A DNA stretch of 64,000 nt from Solitalea canadensis DSM 3403 (GCF_000242635.2 NC_017770.1:3484669-3548668), one strand, 5' to 3'; counted from the stretch's first letter, positions 54,450-62,947 are shown. A program made the numbers and translations. The notes: generated by a model not told the origin, from the sequence alone.

Positions 54450-54521
54450 ATGAATGGACAGGCGTACCTAACAACATTACAAGCCATTTATAAATATTTT
54501 ATTGTTAAAAACGAAGAATAA
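54450..54521 (+). pseudogene. Remnant of a glycosyltransferase gene (C-terminal 23 codons)
   Basis: The 84 bases between wcaF and the next GT2 gene contain an open stretch encoding MNGQAYLTTLQAIYKYFIVK and then NEE before its stop. It matches the C-terminal end of the intact GT2 that follows: TTLQAIYKYFIV here against ATLQSIYEYFIV there, nine of eleven identical from the Thr of TLQ. The rest of that gene is missing. The simplest reading is that an older paralogous transferase was replaced or deleted by recombination between related C-terminal ends, leaving this scar. Confidence 0.7.
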
Positions 54522-54532
54522 GAATTAAAATA

Positions 54533-55357
54533 ATGATTTCTGTACTAATTCTAACTAAAAACGAAGAGCAAGACTTACCAGGTTGTTTAGCCTCTGTTTC
54601 ATGGAGTAATGATATTCACGTTTTTGATTCATACAGTAGCGATAAAACTGTAGAGATTGCTAATTCTGCAGGTGCTAAAATCACTCAAAGAAAATTTGAT
54701 AATTGGGCAGCCCATCAAAATTGGGGGCTCAATAATATAGCATTCAAAAATCCTTGGGTTTTATATATTGATGCAGATGAAAGGGTTTCTGAAAGCTTAA
54801 AACATTCATTATTACATTTTAACCCTGACCTTAATAATACCGTGGCTTATGAAATTCAGCGTCGTGATTTTGCATGGGATGGGTCATGGTTGAAGCATGC
54901 GCAAATATCACCCTATTATTTACGATTGTTCCAACCGGGAAAAATGCGTTATGAAAGATTGGTTAATCCAATTTCAATACCAGATGGCCCGGTAGCCCGT
55001 CTAGATGGATTTCTTGATCATTATCCTTTTAGCAAAGGTTTTAGAGCCTGGTGGCAACGACATTTGGGTTATGCTGATATGGAAGCTGCAATGAGGTTAA
55101 CAGATCTTGAAAGCAAAACCGATTTCTCAATAAAAAAAGCTCTGTTCAGCAAAGACTTCACAGAAAGAAGGTATCATCAAAAAGGGTTATTCTATAAAAC
55201 ACCTGGCAGACCGTTCATTAAATGGGCATATATGATATTTGCTCGAAGGGCCTTTTTAGATGGGAAAGCAGGAATTACTTATGCAACGCTTCAATCTATA
55301 TATGAGTACTTTATCGTACTCAAAACAAAAGAATTATTGAGTAACAAGTCTAAATAA
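54533..55357 (+). CDS. Glycosyltransferase family 2, WaaE/KdtX-like
   Basis: 274 residues. MISVLILTKNEEQDLPGCLASVSWSNDIHVFDSYSSDKTVEIA and QNWGLNNIAFKNPWVLYIDADERVSESL (DxD as DAD) match the GT2 group that includes LPS-core beta-1,4-glucosyltransferase WaaE. RFRAWWQRHLGYADMEAAMR-like and RPFIKWAYMIFARRAFLDGKAGITYATLQSIYEYFIV are family-typical late blocks; the last recurs as a remnant just upstream. Cytoplasmic, acting on the lipid-linked unit. wcaI starts three bases after it. Confidence 0.9.
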   Translation: MISVLILTKNEEQDLPGCLASVSWSNDIHVFDSYSSDKTVEIANSAGAKITQRKFDNWAAHQNWGLNNIAFKNPWVLYIDADERVSESLKHSLLHFNPDLNNTVAYEIQRRDFAWDGSWLKHAQISPYYLRLFQPGKMRYERLVNPISIPDGPVARLDGFLDHYPFSKGFRAWWQRHLGYADMEAAMRLTDLESKTDFSIKKALFSKDFTERRYHQKGLFYKTPGRPFIKWAYMIFARRAFLDGKAGITYATLQSIYEYFIVLKTKELLSNKSK

Positions 55358-55360
55358 TTA

Positions 55361-56584
55361 ATGAACATTCTAATTTACGGTATTAACTACGCTCCTGAAC
55401 TTACTGGTATAGGAAAATATACCGGAGAAATGGCTGAATGGATGGCTTTACAAGGACATAAGGTCTCTGTAATCACCTCAATGCCCTATTATCCGGAATG
55501 GGAAACTCATAAAAACTATAAAGGAAAATGGTGGCATACAGAGGTGATAAATAACGTAACTGTTTATCGTTGCCCAATGTATGTACCGTCAAAAGTTACC
55601 GCTAGCAAAAGAATAATACATGAATTTTCATTTGTATTAAGCTCACTTGTTTATTGGTTTAAATTTTTCATCACACAAAAGACGGATATAGTAATAACTA
55701 TTGCCCCTCCTTTTCACCTAGGCTTTATTTCTGCTTTTTTTGCAAAACTAAAGAAAGCAAAACTTATTACTCATATACAGGACTTGCAAGTTGATGCAGC
55801 AAGGGACTTGGGAATGATAAAAAATAAGTCATTTTTATCACTCATGTTCAAGGCAGAAAAATACTTATTAGATAAAAGTTCAGCTGTTTCGACTATTAGT
55901 GAGGGAATGATAAAAAAAGTTTATGCCAAAAAAATAAGTAAAGAAAAAACTATTTTGTTCCCCAACTGGGTTGATGCAACAATAATTTACCCTTTAAAGA
56001 AAGATTTGTCATTAAAGAAATCTTTTGGTTTTGCTGATCAGGATCGAATCATTCTATACTCCGGAAATTTAGGAGAAAAGCAGGGCTTAGAAATATTAAT
56101 AGAAGCTGCTCAACACTTTTCAACTCAAAAACATGTTAAGTTTCTTATTGTGGGTTCGGGAGGAGGAAAAGCAAAACTTGAGTCAGCCGTTGAGAAAAGA
56201 CAACTGCAGAATGTTTATTTCAAACCTTTGCAACCTTATTTGCAGCTATCATCCTTGTTAGCTACAGCTGATATCCATCTTGTGCTTCAAAAGAAGTCTG
56301 CAGCAGATCTTGTAATGCCTTCAAAATTGACTAGTATCCTGGCAGCAGGTGGATATGCCCTAGTAACAGCTTTACCAGGAACCTCTTTATATGACATAGT
56401 TGCGCAGCATCAAATGGGGCAACTTGTAAAACCAGAATCATCTGAAGATTTAGTAAAAGCAATTGACTTTGCGTTATCAAATGATCTTGAGCCAGTAAAA
56501 AAGAATGCTCGTAATTATGCAGAAAAACATTTATCAAAGGAGTACATTTTAAAAAGCTTTGAAAATGAGCTCATAAATCGTTAG
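55361..56584 (+). CDS. wcaI: Colanic acid biosynthesis glycosyltransferase, WcaI-like
   Basis: 407 residues, GT4. The opening MNILIYGINYAPELTGIGKY and TSMPYYPEWETHKNYKGKWW are hallmarks of WcaI. Also present are HIQDLQVDAARDLGMIKNK, GNLGEKQGLEILIEAAQ and the donor-site ILAAGGYALVTALPGTSLYDIV. In E. coli WcaI is a proposed fucosyltransferase or glucosyltransferase of colanic acid; the exact activity here is open. It is the last gene of the plus-strand run that began at wza. No strong plus-strand terminator follows; the hairpin at 56713-56742 has a T tail only on the other strand. Confidence 0.92.
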   Translation: MNILIYGINYAPELTGIGKYTGEMAEWMALQGHKVSVITSMPYYPEWETHKNYKGKWWHTEVINNVTVYRCPMYVPSKVTASKRIIHEFSFVLSSLVYWFKFFITQKTDIVITIAPPFHLGFISAFFAKLKKAKLITHIQDLQVDAARDLGMIKNKSFLSLMFKAEKYLLDKSSAVSTISEGMIKKVYAKKISKEKTILFPNWVDATIIYPLKKDLSLKKSFGFADQDRIILYSGNLGEKQGLEILIEAAQHFSTQKHVKFLIVGSGGGKAKLESAVEKRQLQNVYFKPLQPYLQLSSLLATADIHLVLQKKSAADLVMPSKLTSILAAGGYALVTALPGTSLYDIVAQHQMGQLVKPESSEDLVKAIDFALSNDLEPVKKNARNYAEKHLSKEYILKSFENELINR

Positions 56585-56706
56585 ACTAAGGAATATTTTT
56601 ATTGGCGTAGGAATGCATACTGCATATGATAACCATTTTTCATCAGACTGCTTTCTGCACGAATTAAAGATTAAGCCACTATAATGTTTTGAACCAATAT
56701 CCAGTA

Positions 56707-56745
56707 TGAAAAAAGGAGAAGTAAACCAATGCTTACTTCTCCCTT
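56707..56745 (-). terminator. Terminator of the minus-strand barrel gene
   Basis: A 10-bp perfect stem (56715-56724 with 56733-56742), 8-nt loop. On the minus strand it is followed by six T. The plus-strand tail (cttatata) is poor. Confidence 0.75.
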
Positions 56746-56786
56746 ATATACCTTGATTATATCAGGTTCTAAGACCTCGACGTATA

Positions 56787-57482
56787 TTATCTATAACTTG
56801 AGTAGTTCTGAGATGAACCAAAACTGTATCTAACACCAAATGTTAATATACCGAAAGCATCTGAGAACTTATTATCAAATGAAGGATTGTACCCATCTAT
56901 ATTCTCCGTAAAAGTGAAATCATATTGGTAATTTATGTTCAATGACAATGGTTTAAGTTCTTTAAAAGAATCAAAGAATTTGATATTTGCACCAATATTA
57001 ACTGGGATAAAAATATTAGTTCCAGCGTATTTAACACCTCCTACCCGGCCAAATTTTCCATCGGGTGCTACTAAATTAAAATTGCTCATACTGCTTCTCA
57101 CAACTCCAACTCCAACGCCTACATAAGTATTATCAAACAAACCACGGGTATATTTCCAGTTAGGTTGAGTTATCTCACCTAAACTAATATTGATGATACC
57201 AGAAAAAGAAGTTAGATTACTTTCAAAGCCTCTACCATATTGATCAGGACTTTTTCTTGAAAATTTTCCATTATTTACTCCAACACTTAAATAGGTAAAA
57301 GGTGAAAAATGAAAATCTCCAGATAGCCCAATATTAACATTCACATCAGGCTGATTAGCATCCATAAACGCAAATCCTGCCCCTGTGTTTAGTGTTACCG
57401 AAAATGGTCTATAATTAAACTGAGCCTGAGCAGAAAGACAAGTAATAATAAATAAACAAAATGAGAATATATATTTCTTCAT
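56787..57482 (-). CDS. Outer-membrane beta-barrel protein beside the EPS genes
   Basis: 231 residues. Signal peptide MKKYIFSFCLFIITCLSAQAQ, then alternating amphipathic strands (FSVTLNTGAGFAFMDANQPDVNVNIGLSGDFHFSP, YVGVGVGVVRSSMSNFNL) and a last strand FGILTFGVRYSFGSSQNYSSYR. The barrel type is like the small OmpA/OmpW group. It lies on the opposite strand between wcaI and wcaJ with its own terminator. Placement inside the polysaccharide locus might mean a role in surface attachment, but proteins of this type are common throughout such genomes. Function unknown. Confidence 0.8.
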   Translation of the reverse strand: MKKYIFSFCLFIITCLSAQAQFNYRPFSVTLNTGAGFAFMDANQPDVNVNIGLSGDFHFSPFTYLSVGVNNGKFSRKSPDQYGRGFESNLTSFSGIINISLGEITQPNWKYTRGLFDNTYVGVGVGVVRSSMSNFNLVAPDGKFGRVGGVKYAGTNIFIPVNIGANIKFFDSFKELKPLSLNINYQYDFTFTENIDGYNPSFDNKFSDAFGILTFGVRYSFGSSQNYSSYR

Positions 57483-57785
57483 TGTTTGAACTAGGATAAG
57501 TGGTTTGATTGTAATTTAGTTACCAAGAAGCAAAAACACTTCCAGCCTTTATACTGCTATTTGCTAATATAAGTTTGGTTTTTTTTCAATAATATTTAAT
57601 TAAAAATTATCCTTTTAAACTATGAATAGTTATTGGTTTATATTGTAGAAGCTGTTGCACATATTGTGGAAATAATAAAATTTTTAAATTAACATTAAAC
57701 CCCAACTTTCTTTAATAATTTTTCATAGTTTCGGGAATCTAAAAATCAAACCAAACTTCGCGCTCTCTCAAACCAAACTTATCAA
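57483..57785 (+). promoter_or_regulatory. Divergent promoter region with a -7 box for wcaJ
   Basis: This 303-base spacer separates the minus-strand barrel gene from wcaJ. TAGTTTCG at 57726-57733 is identical to the box before wza (41433-41440) and lies 53 bases before the wcaJ start. The rest is AT-rich without a gene. No clear box for the barrel gene was found. Confidence 0.5.
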
Positions 57786-59183
57786 ATGACTTACAAATAT
57801 TCCTCTTATTTAAAGGGGTTAAATATTATGATAGATTTCATTCTCGTTAATCTATCATTTTATCTTGGTTATGCTACATGTCTTAGTACATGGGAATGGA
57901 AAAGTACGTCTGACCATAATTGGCTCCATATTATAACGATCAATCTTGTTTGGTATTTATCATCCCATATCTGCAGATTATATAATAACATTTTTATCAG
58001 AGAAGCAATTCCAACTATAAAGGTTACTATTAAATCCCTTTTTGTTTTTGGTACAATAATGCTGTTGTTAGTAAATAATATCAAGGAGTTCACATTATCT
58101 CCTTATCTCTTTATTATTAGCTATATTATCTTTAATGTACTTCTTATAAATTGGAAACTCTTCTTTTTGATAAAGCGTAGGCCTCGTCGAAATTCACTTA
58201 TTGATCACAAACCTGTTGTTATTGTTGGTGCAGGAAAGAATGGAATCGAACTTTTTTCCTATTTAACAAAGAATCCTAATCTTGGGTATAATGTTGTTGG
58301 TTTTTTTGAAGATGACCCATTACTTCTAGGAAATTTTGACATCCCAATCATTGGTAGTGTAGATGATTGCATTTCCTATGTAAAACGTCGCAATATTGGA
58401 GAAATATTTTGTGCTTTACCTGATGAGGCTGATCAAAAAATCTCTAAGTTAATGAGAGATGCTGACAAACATATGATTCGCTTCAAACTCGTACCAGATG
58501 TAAAAGATCATTTCCGGAAAAACGTGATGGTAGAATTGTATGGTCACCTTCCTGTGTTAAGTCCACGATCTGAACCATTGGAAAGTAAAGCTAATCAATC
58601 TCTTAAAAGAGCTTTTGACATATTATTTTCACTAATTGTAATAGTAGGAGTTCTTAGTTGGTTATTCCCTATATTGGCACTATTAATCAAAATTGAATCT
58701 AAAGGTCCTGTACTTTTCCGTCAGATTAGATCAGGAAGAAATAATAAACCTTTTTATTGTCTAAAATTTAGAAGTATGAAGGTAAATAATGAAGCTAACA
58801 CAAAGCAAGCAACAAAGAATGACAGTCGAATCACCAAAATAGGCTTATTCTTACGCAAAACTAGCCTGGACGAGTTGCCTCAATTTTTCAATGTTTTACG
58901 TGGCCATATGTCAGTTATAGGCCCACGTCCACATATGCTTAAACATACTAAAGAATACTCTGCCATAATTGATAAATTCATGGTTCGCCATTTTTTAACA
59001 CCTGGTATTACTGGATGGGCTCAGGTAAATGGATTGAGGGGTGAAACAAAAACTAATGCTGATATGAAAAACCGTGTAGAAGCTGATATATGGTATTTGG
59101 AAAACTGGTCCCTTATGCTAGACCTTAAAATCATATTCATGACAGTGTATAAGTCTATTTTTGGAGATAAAAATGCCTATTAG
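57786..59183 (+). CDS. wcaJ: Undecaprenyl-phosphate glucose phosphotransferase, WcaJ-like
   Basis: 465 residues. Four N-terminal membrane helices, a CoA-binding-like Rossmann domain (KPVVIVGAGKNGIELFSYL near 143-162), a further helix, then the bacterial sugar-transferase domain (SLKRAFDILFSLIVIVGVLSWL, KGPVLFRQIRSGRNNKPFYCLKFRSM, SLDELPQFFNVLRGHMSVIGPRPHM) with the catalytic Asp-Glu pair in LDELPQ. It moves a hexose-1-phosphate onto undecaprenyl phosphate and so starts the repeat unit. It stands outside the main operon, with its own promoter but the same kind of -7 box as wza. The facing gene is the phosphatase. Confidence 0.94.
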   Translation: MTYKYSSYLKGLNIMIDFILVNLSFYLGYATCLSTWEWKSTSDHNWLHIITINLVWYLSSHICRLYNNIFIREAIPTIKVTIKSLFVFGTIMLLLVNNIKEFTLSPYLFIISYIIFNVLLINWKLFFLIKRRPRRNSLIDHKPVVIVGAGKNGIELFSYLTKNPNLGYNVVGFFEDDPLLLGNFDIPIIGSVDDCISYVKRRNIGEIFCALPDEADQKISKLMRDADKHMIRFKLVPDVKDHFRKNVMVELYGHLPVLSPRSEPLESKANQSLKRAFDILFSLIVIVGVLSWLFPILALLIKIESKGPVLFRQIRSGRNNKPFYCLKFRSMKVNNEANTKQATKNDSRITKIGLFLRKTSLDELPQFFNVLRGHMSVIGPRPHMLKHTKEYSAIIDKFMVRHFLTPGITGWAQVNGLRGETKTNADMKNRVEADIWYLENWSLMLDLKIIFMTVYKSIFGDKNAY

Positions 59184-59225
59184 TTCTAAACTGGCAGGAA
59201 GAAATAAATAGATATACAAAAATAG

Positions 59226-59963
59226 CTATAGTAGTTCATTATTCTGTTTAATAACAGAATTGAGTAATTCAGAGTAAGCAGTTATTTTAAGGGAGCGCAA
59301 TGTATTTAAATGCCTCTCATGATGCAAATCTGTACCCAATAAGTCAACTAATCCTTCTTTTAAGAGAATTACTCCTAATTCTTTTTGTTTGCTTCCGTAA
59401 TACCCTGTCAAAGAGTTAATATTCAACTGAAACTTACAACCAAGCTCTTTAAACTTAAACAAACGATCATAATTTCTCAAATAATAATTATACCGTTCAG
59501 GATGTGCCAACAACGGTGTATATCCCTTTGAAAGAAGTTCAAAAATTACTCTTTCGATAGCTAGAGATTCTTGCATAAAAGACATCTCAAAAAGCACATA
59601 CTTGTCTTTGCCAAAATGAAGTAATTCATTTTGCTTAATAAGATAAATAAATTGCTCATCCAGAAAATATTCAGCAGCAGCATCAAAATCTATCTTAAGG
59701 TCTTTACTGGTTATGGCTTCTCTGACTGCATCTCTTCCATATAGAATTATTTCCTTATTATTTTGATACTGATCAATCATTACGTGAGGTGTAGTAATAA
59801 CCTTCTCATAGCCAAGCTCCTTAAGTGCCCTTAGATAACTAATCGTTGTATCCATATCAGGAGAACCATCATCAATGCCTGGTATCAAATGAGAATGAAT
59901 ATCAACTTTTGGGAATACAAATGGGGTCTCAGATTTAACCTTCTTTTTAAATAAACCGAACAT
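59226..59963 (-). CDS. Tyrosine-protein phosphatase of the PHP type (CpsB/YwqE-like)
   Basis: 245 residues from the Met at 59963; upstream in-frame codons run into the rplQ terminator region. The PHP metal-binding motifs are all present: KVDIHSHLIPGIDDGSPDM near 18-36, TTPHVM, LFEMSF (Glu), AHPERY and GTDLHHERHL. These manganese-dependent enzymes remove phosphate from the Tyr cluster of BY-kinases. It would therefore counter Wzc and control polymer length or export. It converges with wcaJ. It ends 43 bases from wcaJ's stop. Confidence 0.9.
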   Translation of the reverse strand: MFGLFKKKVKSETPFVFPKVDIHSHLIPGIDDGSPDMDTTISYLRALKELGYEKVITTPHVMIDQYQNNKEIILYGRDAVREAITSKDLKIDFDAAAEYFLDEQFIYLIKQNELLHFGKDKYVLFEMSFMQESLAIERVIFELLSKGYTPLLAHPERYNYYLRNYDRLFKFKELGCKFQLNINSLTGYYGSKQKELGVILLKEGLVDLLGTDLHHERHLNTLRSLKITAYSELLNSVIKQNNELL

Positions 59964-59990
59964 ATTTACAACAAACCTGTGAATATAAGA

Positions 59991-60018
59991 AAAGGGAATG
60001 CCAAATGACATCCCCTTT
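59991..60018 (-). terminator. Probable terminator of the alpha ribosomal operon
   Basis: Stem aaagggaatg with catccccttt (59991-60000 with 60009-60018, one mismatch), 8-nt loop. The minus-strand tail is ttcttatatt, so it is moderate. It lies 29 bases past rplQ. Confidence 0.6.
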
Positions 60019-60046
60019 AATATTTAAAGATTGAATCTTTGCTAAA

Positions 60047-60544
60047 TTATTCAGCTGATTCAGCAGCAGGAGCTTCTGTAGCAGGAGCCTCAGTAGCGCC
60101 TTCAGCTTTCTTAGCTTTAGAACCTGCACCACGACGACGGGTAGCTTTAGCTTTAACAACTTCAGCTTTACCAGCAGTGTAAACAGTATTGTAGTCAACT
60201 AACTCAATGAAACACATTTCTGCGTTATCACCCATACGATTACCAGTTTTGATAATGCGAGTATAACCACCATTGCGTGTAGCAATTTTAACTGCAATTT
60301 CGCGGAACAATTCAGTAACTGAATCTTTATTTTGAAGATAGCTAAATACAGTACGACGATTGTGCGTAGTATCAGTTTTTGCCTTAGTCATTAAAGGCTC
60401 TACATATGTACGCAAAGCTTTAGCTTTGGCCAGAGTAGTAGTGATTCGTTTATTTAGAATCAGAGAAGAAGCCATATTTGACAACATCGCTTTGCGGTGT
60501 GCATCGGTTCTTCCTAAGTGATTAACTTTTTTACCGTGTCTCAT
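60047..60544 (-). CDS. rplQ: 50S ribosomal protein L17
   Basis: 165 residues. The conserved L17 core is at 1-120: [75 protein letters not shown]. The C-terminal 45 residues form an extension of basic and then Ala/Glu/Pro-rich sequence ([18 protein letters not shown]), typical of Bacteroidota L17. It sits near the exit tunnel of the large subunit. Last gene of the operon; its spacer to rpoA carries word repeats. Confidence 0.97.
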   Translation of the reverse strand: MRHGKKVNHLGRTDAHRKAMLSNMASSLILNKRITTTLAKAKALRTYVEPLMTKAKTDTTHNRRTVFSYLQNKDSVTELFREIAVKIATRNGGYTRIIKTGNRMGDNAEMCFIELVDYNTVYTAGKAEVVKAKATRRRGAGSKAKKAEGATEAPATEAPAAESAE

Positions 60545-60670
60545 TGTTTTATTCTTTGAAGTCTGATGGCTGGCCGAATCTTATCTTCGGAGAAGTCTGA
60601 AGCTGATTGATCCTTAAAGTGATAACTCAAACTTCGGACCCCCGACCCCGGACCTCTAGCATCGGTTCTA
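60545..60670. repeat. Word repeat in the rpoA-rplQ spacer
   Basis: gaagtctga occurs at 60558-60566 and 60592-60600, cttcgga at 60585-60591 and 60632-60638, and cggacc at 60635-60640 and 60649-60654, with inverted near-matches between the groups (gaagtctga against tcaaacttc). The stretch 60632-60655 is unusually GC-rich for this AT-rich genome. It is the only GC-rich spacer of the operon. Confidence 0.55.
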
Positions 60671-61666
60671 TTATAAATCCTCGTCTAATTTAAATTTAGA
60701 AAGGTTCATGCCGAAGGTTAAACCTTTCGACTTAACTAATTCCTGAATCTCAGTGAGTGATTTCTTACCAAAGTTTCTGAACTTTAACATATCAGCAACA
60801 TCGTAAGTAACTAACTCAGCAAGTGTTCTGATATCGGCTGCTTTTAAGCAGTTCAATGCGCGAACTGAAAGATCTAAATCCTGAAGTTCTGTTTTAAGGA
60901 TCTTACGCATGTGTAAGATTTCCTCATCAACTTCTTTAGATTCCTCTTTTGCCTGTGTTTCAAGCATAATACGCTCGTCAGAGAACAACATGAAGTGCTG
61001 AATCAGAATTTTAGCTGCTTCTTTAAGCGCTTCTTCAGGGTGAATTGAGCCGTCGGTAGCAATATCCAAAACTAATTTTTCATAGTCAGTTTTTTGCTCT
61101 ACACGATAGTTTTCAATAGTATACTTCACATTTTTAATAGGAGTATAAATTGAATCAATCGCGATTACACCTACAGCAGCATCTGCTGATTTATTTTCTT
61201 CAGCCGGAATGTAACCTCTACCCTTGTTAACTGTAAGTTCAAGTTCAAGAGTTACATCACTATTCATGTTGCAAACTACTAGGTCAGGATTTAATACCGT
61301 GAAGTTACTAGAGAACTTGGTAATATCACCTGCAGTAAAAGCATCTTGTCCGCTGATTACTACAAAAATCTTTTCAGAGTCACCAATTTCCCCGGTTTTT
61401 TTGAAACGTACCTGTTTCAAATTGAGGATAATTTCGGTTACATCTTCTACAACGCCTTTAATGGTTGAGAATTCGTGCGAAACGCCTGCAATTTTAACAC
61501 TGGTAATTGCGTAACCTTCTAAAGATGATAATAAAATCCTGCGCAAAGCATTTCCGATTGTTACGCCAAAGCCAGGCTCTAACGGACGGAATTCAAAGAG
61601 ACCTTGAAAATCGGTCGCTTTTTGCATGATTACTTTGTCAGGTCTTTGAAACGCTAAAATTGCCAT
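60671..61666 (-). CDS. rpoA: DNA-directed RNA polymerase subunit alpha
   Basis: 331 residues. N-terminal dimerisation and beta/beta'-binding domain ([55 protein letters not shown]). C-terminal domain begins near 250 and carries the UP-element/activator-binding helices ([44 protein letters not shown]). The Arg and Asn-Cys-Leu-Lys residues of the 265 determinant region are recognisable. Length is typical. Order rpsD-rpoA-rplQ is the conserved alpha operon. Confidence 0.98.
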   Translation of the reverse strand: MAILAFQRPDKVIMQKATDFQGLFEFRPLEPGFGVTIGNALRRILLSSLEGYAITSVKIAGVSHEFSTIKGVVEDVTEIILNLKQVRFKKTGEIGDSEKIFVVISGQDAFTAGDITKFSSNFTVLNPDLVVCNMNSDVTLELELTVNKGRGYIPAEENKSADAAVGVIAIDSIYTPIKNVKYTIENYRVEQKTDYEKLVLDIATDGSIHPEEALKEAAKILIQHFMLFSDERIMLETQAKEESKEVDEEILHMRKILKTELQDLDLSVRALNCLKAADIRTLAELVTYDVADMLKFRNFGKKSLTEIQELVKSKGLTFGMNLSKFKLDEDL

Positions 61667-61693
61667 TTGAGATTTTTAAACGTTATATATAAT

Positions 61694-61774
61694 TAGTTAA
61701 GCGTTAATTTACAAAATTGATGGTTATTTGCAATATATTATATTTCTAAACAAATAACCATCAATTATTAACTA
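61694..61774 (-). promoter_or_regulatory. Large hairpin in the rpsD-rpoA spacer
   Basis: A perfect 16-bp inverted repeat (61715-61730 with 61751-61766, 20-nt loop), enclosed by a further 7-bp pair (61694-61700 with 61768-61774). It starts at the rpsD stop. No T run follows, so it is not an ordinary terminator. It might be an RNA-processing or attenuation site that sets the rpoA level, or it may be another word palindrome. Confidence 0.55.
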
Positions 61775-62383
61775 CTATTTAGAGTACAACTCTACGATCA
61801 GTTGTTCTTTGATATTTTCAGGAATCTGATCACGCTCAGGTAATGTAAGGAAAGTACCTTGCATCTCTGATTTGTTCCACTCTAACCAGTTGTATTTAGA
61901 TACTCTGTTAGCAGATAATGAAGTAGTGATAGCTTCAAGAGATTTAGATTTCTCACGAACACCTACTACATCACCAGCTTTCAATGAGTAAGAAGGAATA
62001 TTTACAATTTTACCATTTACAGTGATGTGTTTGTGACCGATCAACTGACGTGCAGCAGCACGTGATGAAGCGATACCAAAACGGTAAACAGCATTATCTA
62101 AACGAGACTCTAAGAATTTCAATAATAATTCACCTGTAACACCTTGTTTACGTGAAGCTTTATCAAAAATCAAAGCAAACTGTTTTTCTAATACGCCGTA
62201 AGTATATTTAGCTTTTTGTTTTTCAGCTAACTGAATTGCGTATTCAGATTTTTTAGCACGTCTTTTTGAAGCGCCATGTTGACCCGGAGGATAGTTTTTC
62301 TTTTCTAAAACTTTATCAGGTCCAAAGATAGGTTCGTTAAATTTACGAGCAATCTTTGATTTTGGTCCTATGTATCTAGCCAT
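61775..62383 (-). CDS. rpsD: 30S ribosomal protein S4
   Basis: 202 residues. [22 protein letters not shown] opening, then [70 protein letters not shown], the S4 RNA-binding domain. Primary 16S rRNA binder that starts 30S body assembly; in E. coli also represses the alpha operon. The zinc-finger Cys of some S4 proteins are absent (Cys-minus form). Confidence 0.98.
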   Translation of the reverse strand: MARYIGPKSKIARKFNEPIFGPDKVLEKKNYPPGQHGASKRRAKKSEYAIQLAEKQKAKYTYGVLEKQFALIFDKASRKQGVTGELLLKFLESRLDNAVYRFGIASSRAAARQLIGHKHITVNGKIVNIPSYSLKAGDVVGVREKSKSLEAITTSLSANRVSKYNWLEWNKSEMQGTFLTLPERDQIPENIKEQLIVELYSK

Positions 62384-62402
62384 TTTGTTGTCTTTAAAGT
62401 AT

Positions 62403-62421
62403 TAACACCCTTTAGGTGTTA
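62403..62421 (-). repeat. Perfect hairpin in the rpsK-rpsD spacer
   Basis: TAACACC (62403-62409), a 5-nt loop and GGTGTTA (62415-62421). It begins 20 bases before the rpsD start. Fourteen bases (62408-62421) are shared with the hairpin at 13477-13490. Confidence 0.6.
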
Positions 62422-62454
62422 AATCTTAGCTTTAAAACCTATAAATAAAATTAA

Positions 62455-62847
62455 TTAAACTCTTCTGCGTTTTGGAGGACGACAACCATTGTGAGGAAGC
62501 GGAGTGATATCCTTAATAGATGAGATCTCCAAACCTACAATCTGTAAAGTACGCATTGCTGATTCACGACCAGCACCTGGGCCTTTAACAAATACTTCGA
62601 TTTTACGTAAACCAAGGTCGTGCGCAACTTTACCGCAATCAGTAGCAGCTTGTGCAGCAGCGTATGGGGTATTTTTCTTAGAACCTTTGAAACCCATTTT
62701 ACCAGCTGAAGACCAAGAAATAGTTTGGCCCGAATTGTTGGTAAGGGTGATAATAATGTTATTAAAAGTAGCGTTAATGTGAGCTTGGCCTTGCGCCTCA
62801 ATCACTACAATACGCTTTTTAGTAACCTTTTTTGATGATTTAGCCAT
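62455..62847 (-). CDS. rpsK: 30S ribosomal protein S11
   Basis: 130 residues. [46 protein letters not shown]-like core and the C-terminal [20 protein letters not shown] are diagnostic. S11 lies on the 30S platform near the mRNA exit and the anti-Shine-Dalgarno end of 16S rRNA. It follows rpsM with about 100 bases between them. Confidence 0.98.
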   Translation of the reverse strand: MAKSSKKVTKKRIVVIEAQGQAHINATFNNIIITLTNNSGQTISWSSAGKMGFKGSKKNTPYAAAQAATDCGKVAHDLGLRKIEVFVKGPGAGRESAMRTLQIVGLEISSIKDITPLPHNGCRPPKRRRV

Positions 62848-62872
62848 TCTTATAGTTAAACTTAAAAGTATA

Positions 62873-62895
62873 CCCTTAGTAATTCTCTCTAAGGG
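62873..62895 (-). repeat. Hairpin in the rpsM-rpsK spacer
   Basis: CCCTTAG (62873-62879), 9-nt loop, CTAAGGG (62889-62895). No T run follows on the minus strand. A weaker gtgat...atcac pair lies beside it. Confidence 0.5.
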
Positions 62896-62947
62896 AGGTG
62901 ATCAGTTATCAAAATCACTTCAATAACCCTAACTTGCTAACCTACTA

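Noticed and set aside
56587-56682. A short open stretch after wcaI that could encode a small peptide containing GVGMHTAYDNHF
   Set aside because: About 30 codons at most, no promoter or conserved feature that I can see, and no similarity to neighbouring genes as in the GT2 remnant.
59947-60198. An open frame rich in Leu/Lys overlapping rplQ
   Set aside because: It is a shadow of the Ala/Glu-rich rplQ tail in another frame; rplQ is certain here.
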